Assembly (NCBI GenBank): GCA_937996535.1
Contig: CALKVF010000070.1
Span: 1-6,303, forward strand
From: an uncultured Novosphingobium sp.
Lineage (GTDB): Bacteria > Pseudomonadota > Alphaproteobacteria > Sphingomonadales > Sphingomonadaceae
Direction of reading: 5' to 3'
Length of the DNA stretch: 6,303 nucleotides
Shown: in pieces, positions 1 to 5,322 of the stretch
Layout of the letters: every line of letters starts with the position of its first letter
Position numbering within the stretch: the first letter of the stretch is position 1
Position numbers and translations under genes: made by a program
The notes under the pieces: generated by a model
What the model was told of the DNA's origin: nothing
Database searches by the model: none
What the model saw: only the letters and a program-made list of their open reading frames with translations

Positions 1-301
1 CGCCACGGTCGAGGCGCTGTGCGAAGCGGCCATCGCGCCGCTCGCGCTCGACAAGGCGGCGCTCGCCGCGCGGGTCGAGCGGGCCGCCGCCATGCTCGCC
101 CGGGCGGATGACGAGCGCCTGCTACGCCTGCACCCCGATGACATCACCCTGCTTGGCGCGCAGCTGCCCGAAGGGCTCGAGGTGCTGGCCGATCCCGCGC
201 TTGAGCGCGGGGCGCTGCGGATCGAATCCGCCAACGGCGGGGTCGAGGATGGCCCAGCCCACTGGCGCCGCGCGATCACCGAAGCGCTGGCGCAATGCTG
301 A
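1..301 (+). CDS. fliH: FliH, flagellar export ATPase stator/regulator (3' end only)
   Basis: The reading frame is open from base 2 to the TGA at 299-301 and gives the last 99 residues of a protein whose start lies upstream of the window. FliH is a cytoplasmic protein that dimerises, binds the N-terminus of FliI, restrains its ATPase activity and links it to the C-ring (family knowledge). The visible part fits the FliH/YscL C-terminal domain: a helical stretch rich in Ala, Arg and Glu, then a beta/alpha segment with LHPDDITLL, a VLADPALERGALRIES stretch matching the family pattern of an acidic 'dp.l..G...es..G.ve', and a final helix ending ITEALAQC. Its stop overlaps the start of fliI by 7 nt, as expected for partners that assemble together. 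The identity rests on this C-terminal pattern plus the position directly before fliI. Confidence 0.88.
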   Translation, partial: ATVEALCEAAIAPLALDKAALAARVERAAAMLARADDERLLRLHPDDITLLGAQLPEGLEVLADPALERGALRIESANGGVEDGPAHWRRAITEALAQC

Positions 302-1626
302 AACTGTTTGACCCGCTGCTCGATGAACTGGCCGGGGCGCAGATCGATCTGGCGCCGGGGCGCTATGGCCTGCTCACCGCCTGCGATGGCGGCCTGCTTG
401 AAGTGTCGGGGCTATCGGCCCCGGTCGGCGCGCTGTGCAAGGTCGAACATGGCCGCGCCGCGCCGCTGACCGCCGAGGTTATCGGCTTCCGCAATGGCCG
501 CACCTTGATGATGCTGCTCGGCGATACGGTGATGCTGCGCCCGGGCGCGCGGGTTCGCGCCGAAGGCCGCCCCGGCATGTTGCCCGTGGGCGAGGCCTTC
601 CTTGGCCGCGCGGTCGACGGCGAAGGCCTGCCGATTGACGGGCTTGGCCCGCTTCACGCGCACAATGCCTGGCCGGCTGGTGGCCAGCGCACCAGCGCGC
701 TCGATCGCAGTCCGGTGCGCACCTGTTTCGATACCGGGGTGCGCGCGCTCAACGCGCTGACCACCTTCGGGATCGGTCAGCGGGTCGGCATCATGGCCGG
801 GTCCGGTGTCGGCAAATCGGTCCTGCTCGACATGATCGCCACCGGCGCCGAAGCCGAAATCGTGATCGTCGGCCTGATCGGCGAACGCGCCCGCGAAGTG
901 TCCGATTTCGTCGAACGCCATATGGCCGGAAACCGCCGCGCGCGGACCGCCGTGGTCGCCGTCCCGGCCGACCATGCCCCCAACCTGCGGCTGCGCGGGG
1001 CCATGCTCGCCACCAGCCTCGCCGAATACTTCCGCGCGCAGGGCCGCCAGGTGCTGCTGATCATGGACAGTCTGACCCGCGTGGCCCACGCCGGCCGCGA
1101 AATCGCGCTGCTGCTGGGCGAACCCGGCGCGGCGCGCGGTTATCCCCCGTCGGCCCTCGCCACGATCACCAAGCTGGTCGAACGCGCGGGCAATTCGGCG
1201 GCCAGCGGAGGCTCGATCACCGGGCTCTACACGGTGCTGGCCGATGGCGACAACCAGGACGATCCGGTGGTCGATACCGCGCGTTCGATCCTCGATGGCC
1301 ATATCGTGCTGAGCCGCGATCTGGCCCAGCGCGGCCAATATCCCGCGATCGACATTGCCGCTTCGCTGAGCCGGGTGATGGCCGACATCGTCGCCCCGCA
1401 GCACGCCGTTCTGGCGCGCGAATTTCGCGCGCTTACCGCAAGTTACGAGGCAAACCGCGACCTCGTCCTGATGGGCGCCTACCGCGCCGGGGCCGATCCC
1501 CAGCTTGACCGCGCGATCGCGATGCACGGCGCGCTGACCCAGTTCCTCAGCCAGAGCGCACGCAGCACGGTCGGCCTTGAGGCCAGCATTGCCGCGCTGC
1601 TCGATCTGCTGGGCGATGCGGCCTGA
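295..1626 (+). CDS. fliI: FliI, flagellum-specific type III export ATPase
   Basis: FliI is the hexameric ATPase at the base of the flagellar export gate; it uses ATP hydrolysis to help unload and deliver substrates. The protein has 443 residues, normal for the family. It has an N-terminal beta-barrel domain (about 1-95), a RecA-like nucleotide-binding core (about 135-370) and a C-terminal helical domain. Walker A is AGSGVGKS (168-175, Lys174). The GERAREV box (196-202) carries the expected catalytic Glu197. Walker B is VLLIMDSLTR (253-262, Asp258). PAIDIAASLS (350-359) fits the ATP synthase alpha/beta family signature, and Arg360 in SRVM corresponds to the arginine finger. Two boxes differ slightly from the usual FliI text: GERAREV instead of GERGREV, and GEPGAARGYPP where GEPP is commoner. 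The ATG overlaps the fliH stop by 7 nt and has only a weak Shine-Dalgarno match, which suggests translational coupling. Confidence 0.97.
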   Translation: MLKLFDPLLDELAGAQIDLAPGRYGLLTACDGGLLEVSGLSAPVGALCKVEHGRAAPLTAEVIGFRNGRTLMMLLGDTVMLRPGARVRAEGRPGMLPVGEAFLGRAVDGEGLPIDGLGPLHAHNAWPAGGQRTSALDRSPVRTCFDTGVRALNALTTFGIGQRVGIMAGSGVGKSVLLDMIATGAEAEIVIVGLIGERAREVSDFVERHMAGNRRARTAVVAVPADHAPNLRLRGAMLATSLAEYFRAQGRQVLLIMDSLTRVAHAGREIALLLGEPGAARGYPPSALATITKLVERAGNSAASGGSITGLYTVLADGDNQDDPVVDTARSILDGHIVLSRDLAQRGQYPAIDIAASLSRVMADIVAPQHAVLAREFRALTASYEANRDLVLMGAYRAGADPQLDRAIAMHGALTQFLSQSARSTVGLEASIAALLDLLGDAA

Positions 1627-2041
1627 AGCCGCCCGCCTGAAGCGCCTGCAACGGCTCGAGCAGGTCCGCGCGATCGCCAAGCAGAGCGCCGCGCTTGAAG
1701 CCGCGCGCGCCGAAGGCACGCTCGCCCAGCTTGAAGCCCTGGCCGAGCGCACCCGCCGCATGGCCGAGGACTATCGCGGGCGCACCACGCCGCGCGATGG
1801 GCTCGACCTGCGCCAGCTCGGCAGCTTCGTTGCCGGGCTCGATGCGATCTCGCTCACCACCACCAACGATGCCGCCAAGGCGCAGCGGATCGCCGATGCG
1901 CGCCAGCAGGATCTCGCCCAGGCCGAGCGCCGCCGCGCCGCCGCCGAGGACCGCGCGCGCATCGAACAGCGCGCGCTGGCCCAGGCCGCGACACCGCAGG
2001 TACTGGGTGGCCGCAAGCCAGTTGGCACGGGTCTTGAATAG
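1616..2041 (+). CDS. fliJ: FliJ, export ATPase central stalk / chaperone escort
   Basis: FliJ is a small coiled-coil protein that inserts into the FliI ring like the gamma subunit of F1-ATPase, contacts FlhA and recycles export chaperones (family knowledge). The product has 141 residues, close to the usual size of about 147. It is almost entirely predicted helix: a first charged coiled-coil arm (about 4-52, rich in Leu, Arg, Glu, Ala), a short middle around DGLDLRQLGSFVAGLD (61-76), and a second arm (about 84-124) with ERRRAAAEDRARIEQR. It ends GTGLE. I chose the ATG at 1616 over an upstream TTG at 1577 because the TTG would add a non-helical 13-residue leader lying entirely within fliI. The start overlaps the fliI stop by 11 nt. 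Sequence conservation in FliJ is low, so the call leans on position, size and coiled-coil character. Confidence 0.87.
   Translation: MRPEAARLKRLQRLEQVRAIAKQSAALEAARAEGTLAQLEALAERTRRMAEDYRGRTTPRDGLDLRQLGSFVAGLDAISLTTTNDAAKAQRIADARQQDLAQAERRRAAAEDRARIEQRALAQAATPQVLGGRKPVGTGLE
2022..2038 (+). promoter_or_regulatory. Candidate sigma-54 (-24/-12) promoter ahead of fliK
   Basis: The sequence TTGGCACGGGTCTTGAA compares with the sigma-54 consensus TGGCACG-N4-TTGC(A/T). All seven bases of the -24 element match, and the -12 element matches at TTG, with exact spacing (G2025 to G2036, 11 bp). The next base is A instead of the strongly conserved C, which could weaken or abolish function. The implied transcription start is near 2049, leaving a leader of about 27 nt before the fliK ATG at 2076. 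The site lies inside the last codons of fliJ. Sigma-54 control of hook-stage flagellar genes is well known in Caulobacter and other bacteria. It is a sequence match only. Confidence 0.35.
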
Positions 2042-2043
2042 TT

Positions 2044-2058
2044 AGCGGTGAACCCGCT
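2044..2058 (+). repeat. Small stem-loop in the fliJ-fliK gap
   Basis: AGCGG (2044-2048) and CCGCT (2054-2058) are perfect inverted arms of 5 bp around a 5-nt loop. The element sits between the fliJ stop and the fliK Shine-Dalgarno. There is no following T-run, so it is not an intrinsic terminator. It is short enough to be chance; at most it could lightly structure the fliK leader. Confidence 0.3.
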
Positions 2059-2062
2059 TGCG

Positions 2063-2067
2063 AAGGA
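2063..2067 (+). promoter_or_regulatory. Ribosome-binding site of fliK (decides the start)
   Basis: AAGGA lies 8 nt before the ATG at 2076. It supports that ATG over the in-frame TTG at 2058, because the TTG lies upstream of this site and has no comparable site of its own at a suitable distance. Confidence 0.75.
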
Positions 2068-2075
2068 TCCCGTCT

Positions 2076-3506
2076 ATGCTGCCGCTTTCCCTTTCCGCCC
2101 CCGCCAGCCTGCCGGCCAGCACTGGCGATGCACCGCTGGGCCAGCCCGGCGATGCTGCGGGAAGCGCGGATTTCGGGGCCTTGCTTACCGCGCGGGTTGC
2201 TCGGCCCGAAGCCTCCGCTGCTGCCACCCCCACACTTCCGCAGCTGGGCACCGCCGCACTCGCCATGCCGGCCAGCCCGGCAAGCTTGCCGGAAAGCGGC
2301 AAGATCTTGCCGGATGCCTTGCCGCTTGGCGCAGTGGTTGCCGTGGCTCCGGCTGAAGTGCCGGCCACCGCGCCGACCACGGAACCCGTCCTCGCCACCG
2401 CCACGGCAGCCGCGCTCCTGACTGCGGCCGCCCCGGCGGAGCCCGAAGCCGCGCCCACGCCGGATCAACCCGTGCCGCCACTCGCCATCAGCCTTGTCCG
2501 CCCCATCACCCGCAAGGCCGACAAAGCCGACACGGCAGCGGCCACCGCGCCCGAAGCTGCCGACGCGCCCGAAGCGGATCAGCCCGAAGCTGCCCCGCTC
2601 GAAGCCAATGCCCCGGTTCCTGTCGTCACTGCGCTGGCCATGCCGGTGCCCACGGCTGCACCCAGCGCCCAGCCCGCCGCAACCGCGCCCGAACCGGCCA
2701 CCACGCGGACCGCAGCGCCCTTGCCGCTAACGCCGCAACCCGCGCAGCCGCGTAGCGAGGTGGCGCGCACTGAGGCGGCACAGCCCCAACCTCAGCCTCA
2801 GCCGCAATCTCTCCCGGTCCTCGCGCTCGATCGCGCCGCGCCGCCGGCCGCCGCCGTGTTCACCGCGGCCACGCCCGGCGAGGCAACCCCCGCTGCCAGC
2901 CTGACCGCACGGGTCCGGCTCGGCGGCGCCCCCGCGCTGCCTACTAGCGAAGCGGCTTTCGATACCGCGCCCACCGCCGGCGACGGCTTGCCCATCCCGC
3001 TCGCCAGCCCGGCCGCGCCGATGGCGGCGCCCGTCACCACCCCCACCGCGCCCGCCGCCAACCGTCCGCACGATTTCGCCGCGCTGGTCGATAGCCTTGT
3101 CGCCGCGCGCGAGGCGGCCCAGCCGCAGGCGGTGTCGATCGCGGTCAGCCATGCCGAGTTCGGCCCGGTCCACCTGCGCTTCAACCACGATCAGGCCGGG
3201 CTGTCGGTCAGCATGGCCAGCGCCGATCCCGATTTCGCCCGCGCCGCCAGCCTGGCCATGCCGCCCGTGCAGGCCAGCGCCGCCAGCAGCGATGCCGGCA
3301 GCCAGAACCAGACCAATTCCGGCCAGCCGCAAGGCCAGATCGCCGCGCGTCAGAACGGCGGCAGCGGGGCCGGTGCCGGCTTCTCGCAAGGGCAGGACCG
3401 CCCCGCCTCCGAACGCGCAGCCGAGCGCGAAGTCCGCGCCAATCCGTCCGCGCCAGCCAGCCGCCCGGACAGCGCTAGCAGCGTCCGCGCCGGCATTTTC
3501 GCCTGA
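2076..3506 (+). CDS. fliK: FliK, flagellar hook-length control protein (divergent)
   Basis: FliK is secreted through the flagellar export apparatus, measures hook length, and through its C-terminal domain makes FlhB switch from hook to filament substrates (family knowledge). From the ATG at 2076 the protein has 476 residues. Roughly the first 330 are low-complexity, very rich in Ala, Pro and Thr, with a QPQPQPQPQ run at 2781-2807; this suits an extended ruler. The recognisable part is about residues 332-390: a helix HDFAALVDSLVAAREA, then strands with VSIAVSHAEFGPVHLRF and GLSVSMASADPDFARA, the FliK C-terminal pattern 'v.l.p..lG.v.v.l....g.l.v.f.a'. The helices that normally follow are not apparent; instead a Gln/Asn/Gly/Ser-rich tail runs to the C-terminus. 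It lies 34 nt after fliJ with its own ribosome-binding site. The call rests on the weak C-terminal match, the composition, and the position between fliJ and fliL. Confidence 0.85.
   Translation: MLPLSLSAPASLPASTGDAPLGQPGDAAGSADFGALLTARVARPEASAAATPTLPQLGTAALAMPASPASLPESGKILPDALPLGAVVAVAPAEVPATAPTTEPVLATATAAALLTAAAPAEPEAAPTPDQPVPPLAISLVRPITRKADKADTAAATAPEAADAPEADQPEAAPLEANAPVPVVTALAMPVPTAAPSAQPAATAPEPATTRTAAPLPLTPQPAQPRSEVARTEAAQPQPQPQPQSLPVLALDRAAPPAAAVFTAATPGEATPAASLTARVRLGGAPALPTSEAAFDTAPTAGDGLPIPLASPAAPMAAPVTTPTAPAANRPHDFAALVDSLVAAREAAQPQAVSIAVSHAEFGPVHLRFNHDQAGLSVSMASADPDFARAASLAMPPVQASAASSDAGSQNQTNSGQPQGQIAARQNGGSGAGAGFSQGQDRPASERAAEREVRANPSAPASRPDSASSVRAGIFA
2267..2327. repeat. Palindrome / inverted-repeat cluster inside fliK
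   Basis: Two perfect 16-bp palindromes lie 4 bp apart: CCGGCAAGCTTGCCGG at 2277-2292 and CGGCAAGATCTTGCCG at 2297-2312. A further CTTGCCGCTT at 2318-2327 is the exact reverse complement of AAGCGGCAAG at 2294-2303 (10-bp arms, 14-nt loop). A 5-bp pair GCCGG/CCGGC (2267-2271, 2277-2281) extends the cluster upstream. The unit CTTGCCG or its complement therefore occurs five times in about 47 bp. It encodes fliK residues of about 65-84 (SLP, ILP, ALP motifs) within the unconserved linker. The alternative stems exclude each other, and there is no T-run, so it does not look like a simple terminator. The structure is plain in the sequence; its role is unknown. Confidence 0.7.
2326..2341 (+). promoter_or_regulatory. 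Weak sigma-54-like sequence within fliK
   Basis: TTGGCGCAGTGGTTGC has the TGGC of the -24 element and a perfect TTGC -12 element at the exact 11-bp spacing (G2329 to G2340), but A and G of the CACG part are not matched. It directly follows the palindrome cluster. It is intragenic, and no ribosome-binding site with a convincing in-frame start follows, so it may well be chance. Confidence 0.15.
2781..2807 (+). repeat. Gln-Pro dipeptide repeat in FliK
   Basis: Nine codons alternate Gln and Pro (QPQPQPQPQ). The codons vary (CAG/CAA with CCC/CCT/CCG), so the repeat is only partly visible at DNA level. Such a run gives a stiff, extended peptide, in keeping with the linker of a molecular ruler. Confidence 0.6.
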
Positions 3507-3520
3507 TTTCCAGTTAGACC

Positions 3521-3527
3521 AGAAGGA
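3521..3527 (+). promoter_or_regulatory. Ribosome-binding site of fliL
   Basis: AGAAGGA lies 8 nt before the fliL ATG, the best Shine-Dalgarno match among the genes here. It allows fliL to be translated independently of fliK, whose stop is 29 nt upstream of the fliL start. Confidence 0.75.
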
Positions 3528-3535
3528 ATTTCCGC

Positions 3536-4138
3536 ATGAGTGACAAGAAAGACAAGGAAGCCAAGGCCAAGAAAGGCAAAGGCTTCATCGTCAAGGCGCT
3601 GGGCGCCGTGGTGCTGATCGCGGCAGGCGGCGGCGGCACCTTTGCGCTGGTCCAGTCGGGCATGATCGGCGGCGGCGAGGCGGAAAAGGCCAAGAAGGAA
3701 GACAACACCCCGAAGCTGGTCCGCAAGGGCGAGGAAGATCCCTATGCCCCCAAGGCCGAGGGCGGCAAGGAAGGCGAAGGCGCCGGCACCGCCGAAGTCG
3801 AGGGCGAAGGCGGCAGCCAGTACAAGACCAGCTACTACAACTTCACCGAGGACTTCACCTCGAACCTCAAGAATTCGAGCGCGCTGGTGCAGATCAGCCT
3901 GGCCTGCTCGACCCACCGCGATGGCCGCGTGCTGCAGTGGCTCAAGAAGCATGAACTGGCGATCCGCAGCGAAATCCTGGTCGTGCTGGCCGATACGCCC
4001 GAGGAGGACGCGTTCGTTCCGGAAGGCAAGCAGCGTCTGCAAAAGCGCCTGACCGGCGCGATCAACAAGGTGCTGACCCAAACCGAAGGCTTCGGCGGGG
4101 TCGATGAGGTCTATTTCAAGAGCTTCCTCGTCCAGTGA
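3536..4138 (+). CDS. fliL: FliL, flagellar basal body-associated membrane protein
   Basis: FliL is a single-pass inner-membrane protein that surrounds or supports the stator units and stabilises torque generation (family knowledge). The 200 residues show the full expected layout. A Lys-rich cytoplasmic N-terminus (1-16, MSDKKDKEAKAKKGKG) is followed by one hydrophobic, Gly-rich membrane segment (about 17-40). A Glu/Lys/Gly-rich periplasmic linker (about 45-95) carries GE/GEG repeats. The FliL domain (about 96-200) includes YYNFTEDFTSNL, ALVQISLA, an internal helix with LAIRSEILVVLADT, and the closing VDEVYFKSFLVQ typical of the family's 'v..vyft.fviQ' end. The positive N-terminus and the orientation agree. 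The start has a strong ribosome-binding site. The stop overlaps the GTG start of fliM by 4 nt, so FliM translation is probably coupled to FliL. The linker is long and highly charged but not otherwise odd. Confidence 0.96.
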   Translation: MSDKKDKEAKAKKGKGFIVKALGAVVLIAAGGGGTFALVQSGMIGGGEAEKAKKEDNTPKLVRKGEEDPYAPKAEGGKEGEGAGTAEVEGEGGSQYKTSYYNFTEDFTSNLKNSSALVQISLACSTHRDGRVLQWLKKHELAIRSEILVVLADTPEEDAFVPEGKQRLQKRLTGAINKVLTQTEGFGGVDEVYFKSFLVQ

Positions 4139-5034
4139 AGCCCGAACGCGCCCTGATTGCCGAACGCGCCGCCGCCCAGCACTGCACCGAGCTGCTTCAT
4201 CGCGGCCCGGCGGCCAGCGACCTGCTGCCGCTGCTGGAACAGGCGGGGCAGCGGCTCGCCCGGCTGCTGCCCGGCGCGCTGGCGGAGCTGTGCGGCGGCG
4301 AAGCGCCGAGCGTTACCGCCACGCCCCCGCGCGAGGCGAGCATGGCCGATCTGCTGCGCGATCTTGATGAACTGGCCGCCAACAGCCTGCTGGCCGCTGG
4401 CGCGCAGGACACTCCGCTTTTGGCCTCGCTCGATGGCTATGCCGTGCTGCGGCTGGTCGACCGGGCGTTTGGCGGCAAGGGCGAAGCCCCGGTGCTGCTG
4501 CCCGAAGCCTTCCCGATGTCGGCCCAGCTGATGATCCAGCGGCTCGAAGCGCTGGTTGCCGCCCAGCTCGCCGCGGCGCTGGGCAGCGATGATCCCGCCG
4601 CCGTGCGCGCGCTGCGCCACGATGGCAAACTGGCTGACCTTGCCCCCTTCCCTGCCGACGCGGCGTTGGCCGTGCTCAAACTCGAAGTGATGGAGGGGAT
4701 GCGCGCGCCGTGGCGCATCACGCTGGCGCTGCCGCTGGGCGCGCTGGCCGTGCTGCTGGGCCACGATGGCCGCGCACCCGTGGTCCGCGCCGCGAACTCA
4801 GGGCCCGCCGATCCCGCCGCCGCGCCGTTTGCCGACCTGCCGCTGCCGCTGCGCGCAGTGCTGGTCGACATGGACGTGCCGCTGGCGGCGATTTCCAAAC
4901 TCGAACCCGGCGTGGTCCTGCCCGTGGCCGTGGCCCGCGCCGTGCCGCTGCGCATCGGCGCCACCCTGATCGCGCGCGGCACTGTCGGCGCGCAGGATGA
5001 CCGCGTCGCCGTGAAACTCACCCAGCTTGCCTGA
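4135..5034 (+). CDS. fliM: FliM, flagellar motor switch protein (short N-terminus)
   Basis: FliM forms the middle of the cytoplasmic C-ring, contacts FliG above and FliN below, and in chemotactic bacteria receives CheY-P at its N-terminal tail. The product has 299 residues against the usual 310-340. The CheC-like middle domain is about 70-205, with LVDRAFGGKG (107-116) matching the conserved 'vd..FGG.G' loop that faces FliG. The C-terminal SpoA (FliN-like) domain is about 232-299, with LPLRAVLVDMDVPLAAISKLEPG and a closing LIARGTVG. The N-terminus lacks the canonical LSQ.EIDALL CheY-binding peptide. It cannot be hidden upstream: the frame is closed by a TGA at 4105-4107 with no other start before the GTG at 4135. 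That GTG overlaps the fliL stop (GTGA) and has only a weak, distant AAGAG, which suggests coupled and modest translation. Confidence 0.87.
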   Translation: MKPERALIAERAAAQHCTELLHRGPAASDLLPLLEQAGQRLARLLPGALAELCGGEAPSVTATPPREASMADLLRDLDELAANSLLAAGAQDTPLLASLDGYAVLRLVDRAFGGKGEAPVLLPEAFPMSAQLMIQRLEALVAAQLAAALGSDDPAAVRALRHDGKLADLAPFPADAALAVLKLEVMEGMRAPWRITLALPLGALAVLLGHDGRAPVVRAANSGPADPAAAPFADLPLPLRAVLVDMDVPLAAISKLEPGVVLPVAVARAVPLRIGATLIARGTVGAQDDRVAVKLTQLA

Positions 5035-5064
5035 AGCCAGCCTGCCTCAAGAAAGTCCTCTGAC

Positions 5065-5322
5065 ATGACCCTGCAAAACCCCAGCCTCGATTTCCTGAAA
5101 GACGTCGATGTGCGCCTTTCGGTCGAACTTGGCCGCACCGACATGAAGCTCAAGGACGTTCTGGCCCTCGGCGAAGAAAGCGTCGTGATGCTCGACCGGC
5201 TGACCGACGAACTGCTCGACGTGATGGTCAACGGCAAGCTGATCGCGCGCGGCGAGATCGTGGCCGAGGGCAACCGCTTTGGCCTGCGGATCGTCGAAAT
5301 GGCGGGCGGGAGCGCGGCCTGA
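5065..5322 (+). CDS. fliN: FliN, flagellar motor switch protein (minimal SpoA form)
   Basis: FliN forms the base of the C-ring with FliM, helps rotor switching and docks the FliH-FliI export complex. The protein has 85 residues, much shorter than E. coli FliN (137), and is essentially one SpoA domain. Conserved stretches in order are DVDVRLSVELGRT (13-25), the helix MKLKDVLALGEESVV, LDRLTDELLDVMVNGKLIARGEIV (43-66) and FGLRIVEM (72-79), which follow the E. coli FliN C-terminal pattern closely. The ATG at 5065 lies 30 nt after the fliM stop; AAGAAAG at 5049-5055 is an acceptable if imperfect ribosome-binding site. Independent initiation fits the known excess of FliN over FliM in the C-ring. 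The stop overlaps the fliO start by one base (TGATG). Confidence 0.95.
   Translation: MTLQNPSLDFLKDVDVRLSVELGRTDMKLKDVLALGEESVVMLDRLTDELLDVMVNGKLIARGEIVAEGNRFGLRIVEMAGGSAA
5308..5312 (+). promoter_or_regulatory. Ribosome-binding site of fliO
   Basis: GGGAG lies 9 nt before the fliO ATG and inside the last codons of fliN. It supports the ATG at 5322 as the start, with coupling through the TGATG overlap. Confidence 0.55.

Noticed and set aside
1577..1615. Upstream TTG start for fliJ
   Set aside because: It adds a 13-residue Pro/Cys-rich leader overlapping fliI, out of keeping with the FliJ N-terminal coiled coil. The ATG at 1616 gives the usual length.
412..1761. A 449-codon open frame on the - strand opposite fliI and fliJ
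   Set aside because: The + strand encodes an unmistakable FliI with all ATPase motifs. The antisense frame is open because G/C-ending codons in GC-rich DNA rarely create antisense stops. Its product is Arg/Gly/Ala/His-rich with no recognisable domain.
2058..2075. Upstream TTG start for fliK
   Set aside because: The AAGGA ribosome-binding site at 2063-2067 lies downstream of the TTG and is ideally spaced for the ATG at 2076.
2041..2075. Intrinsic terminator between fliJ and fliK
   Set aside because: There is only a 5-bp stem and no T-run follows it.
1854..2468. A 204-codon - strand frame across the fliJ-fliK junction
   Set aside because: The product is Gly/Arg-rich, shows no motif and has no ribosome-binding site that I could see. 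It is best explained by GC bias opposite the Ala/Pro-rich fliK.
3507..3535. Promoter or terminator in the fliK-fliL gap
   Set aside because: The gap holds a Shine-Dalgarno and a short odd palindrome GGAATTTCC overlapping it. I saw no -35/-10, -24/-12 or CtrA-type TTAA-N7-TTAA box and no terminator stem.
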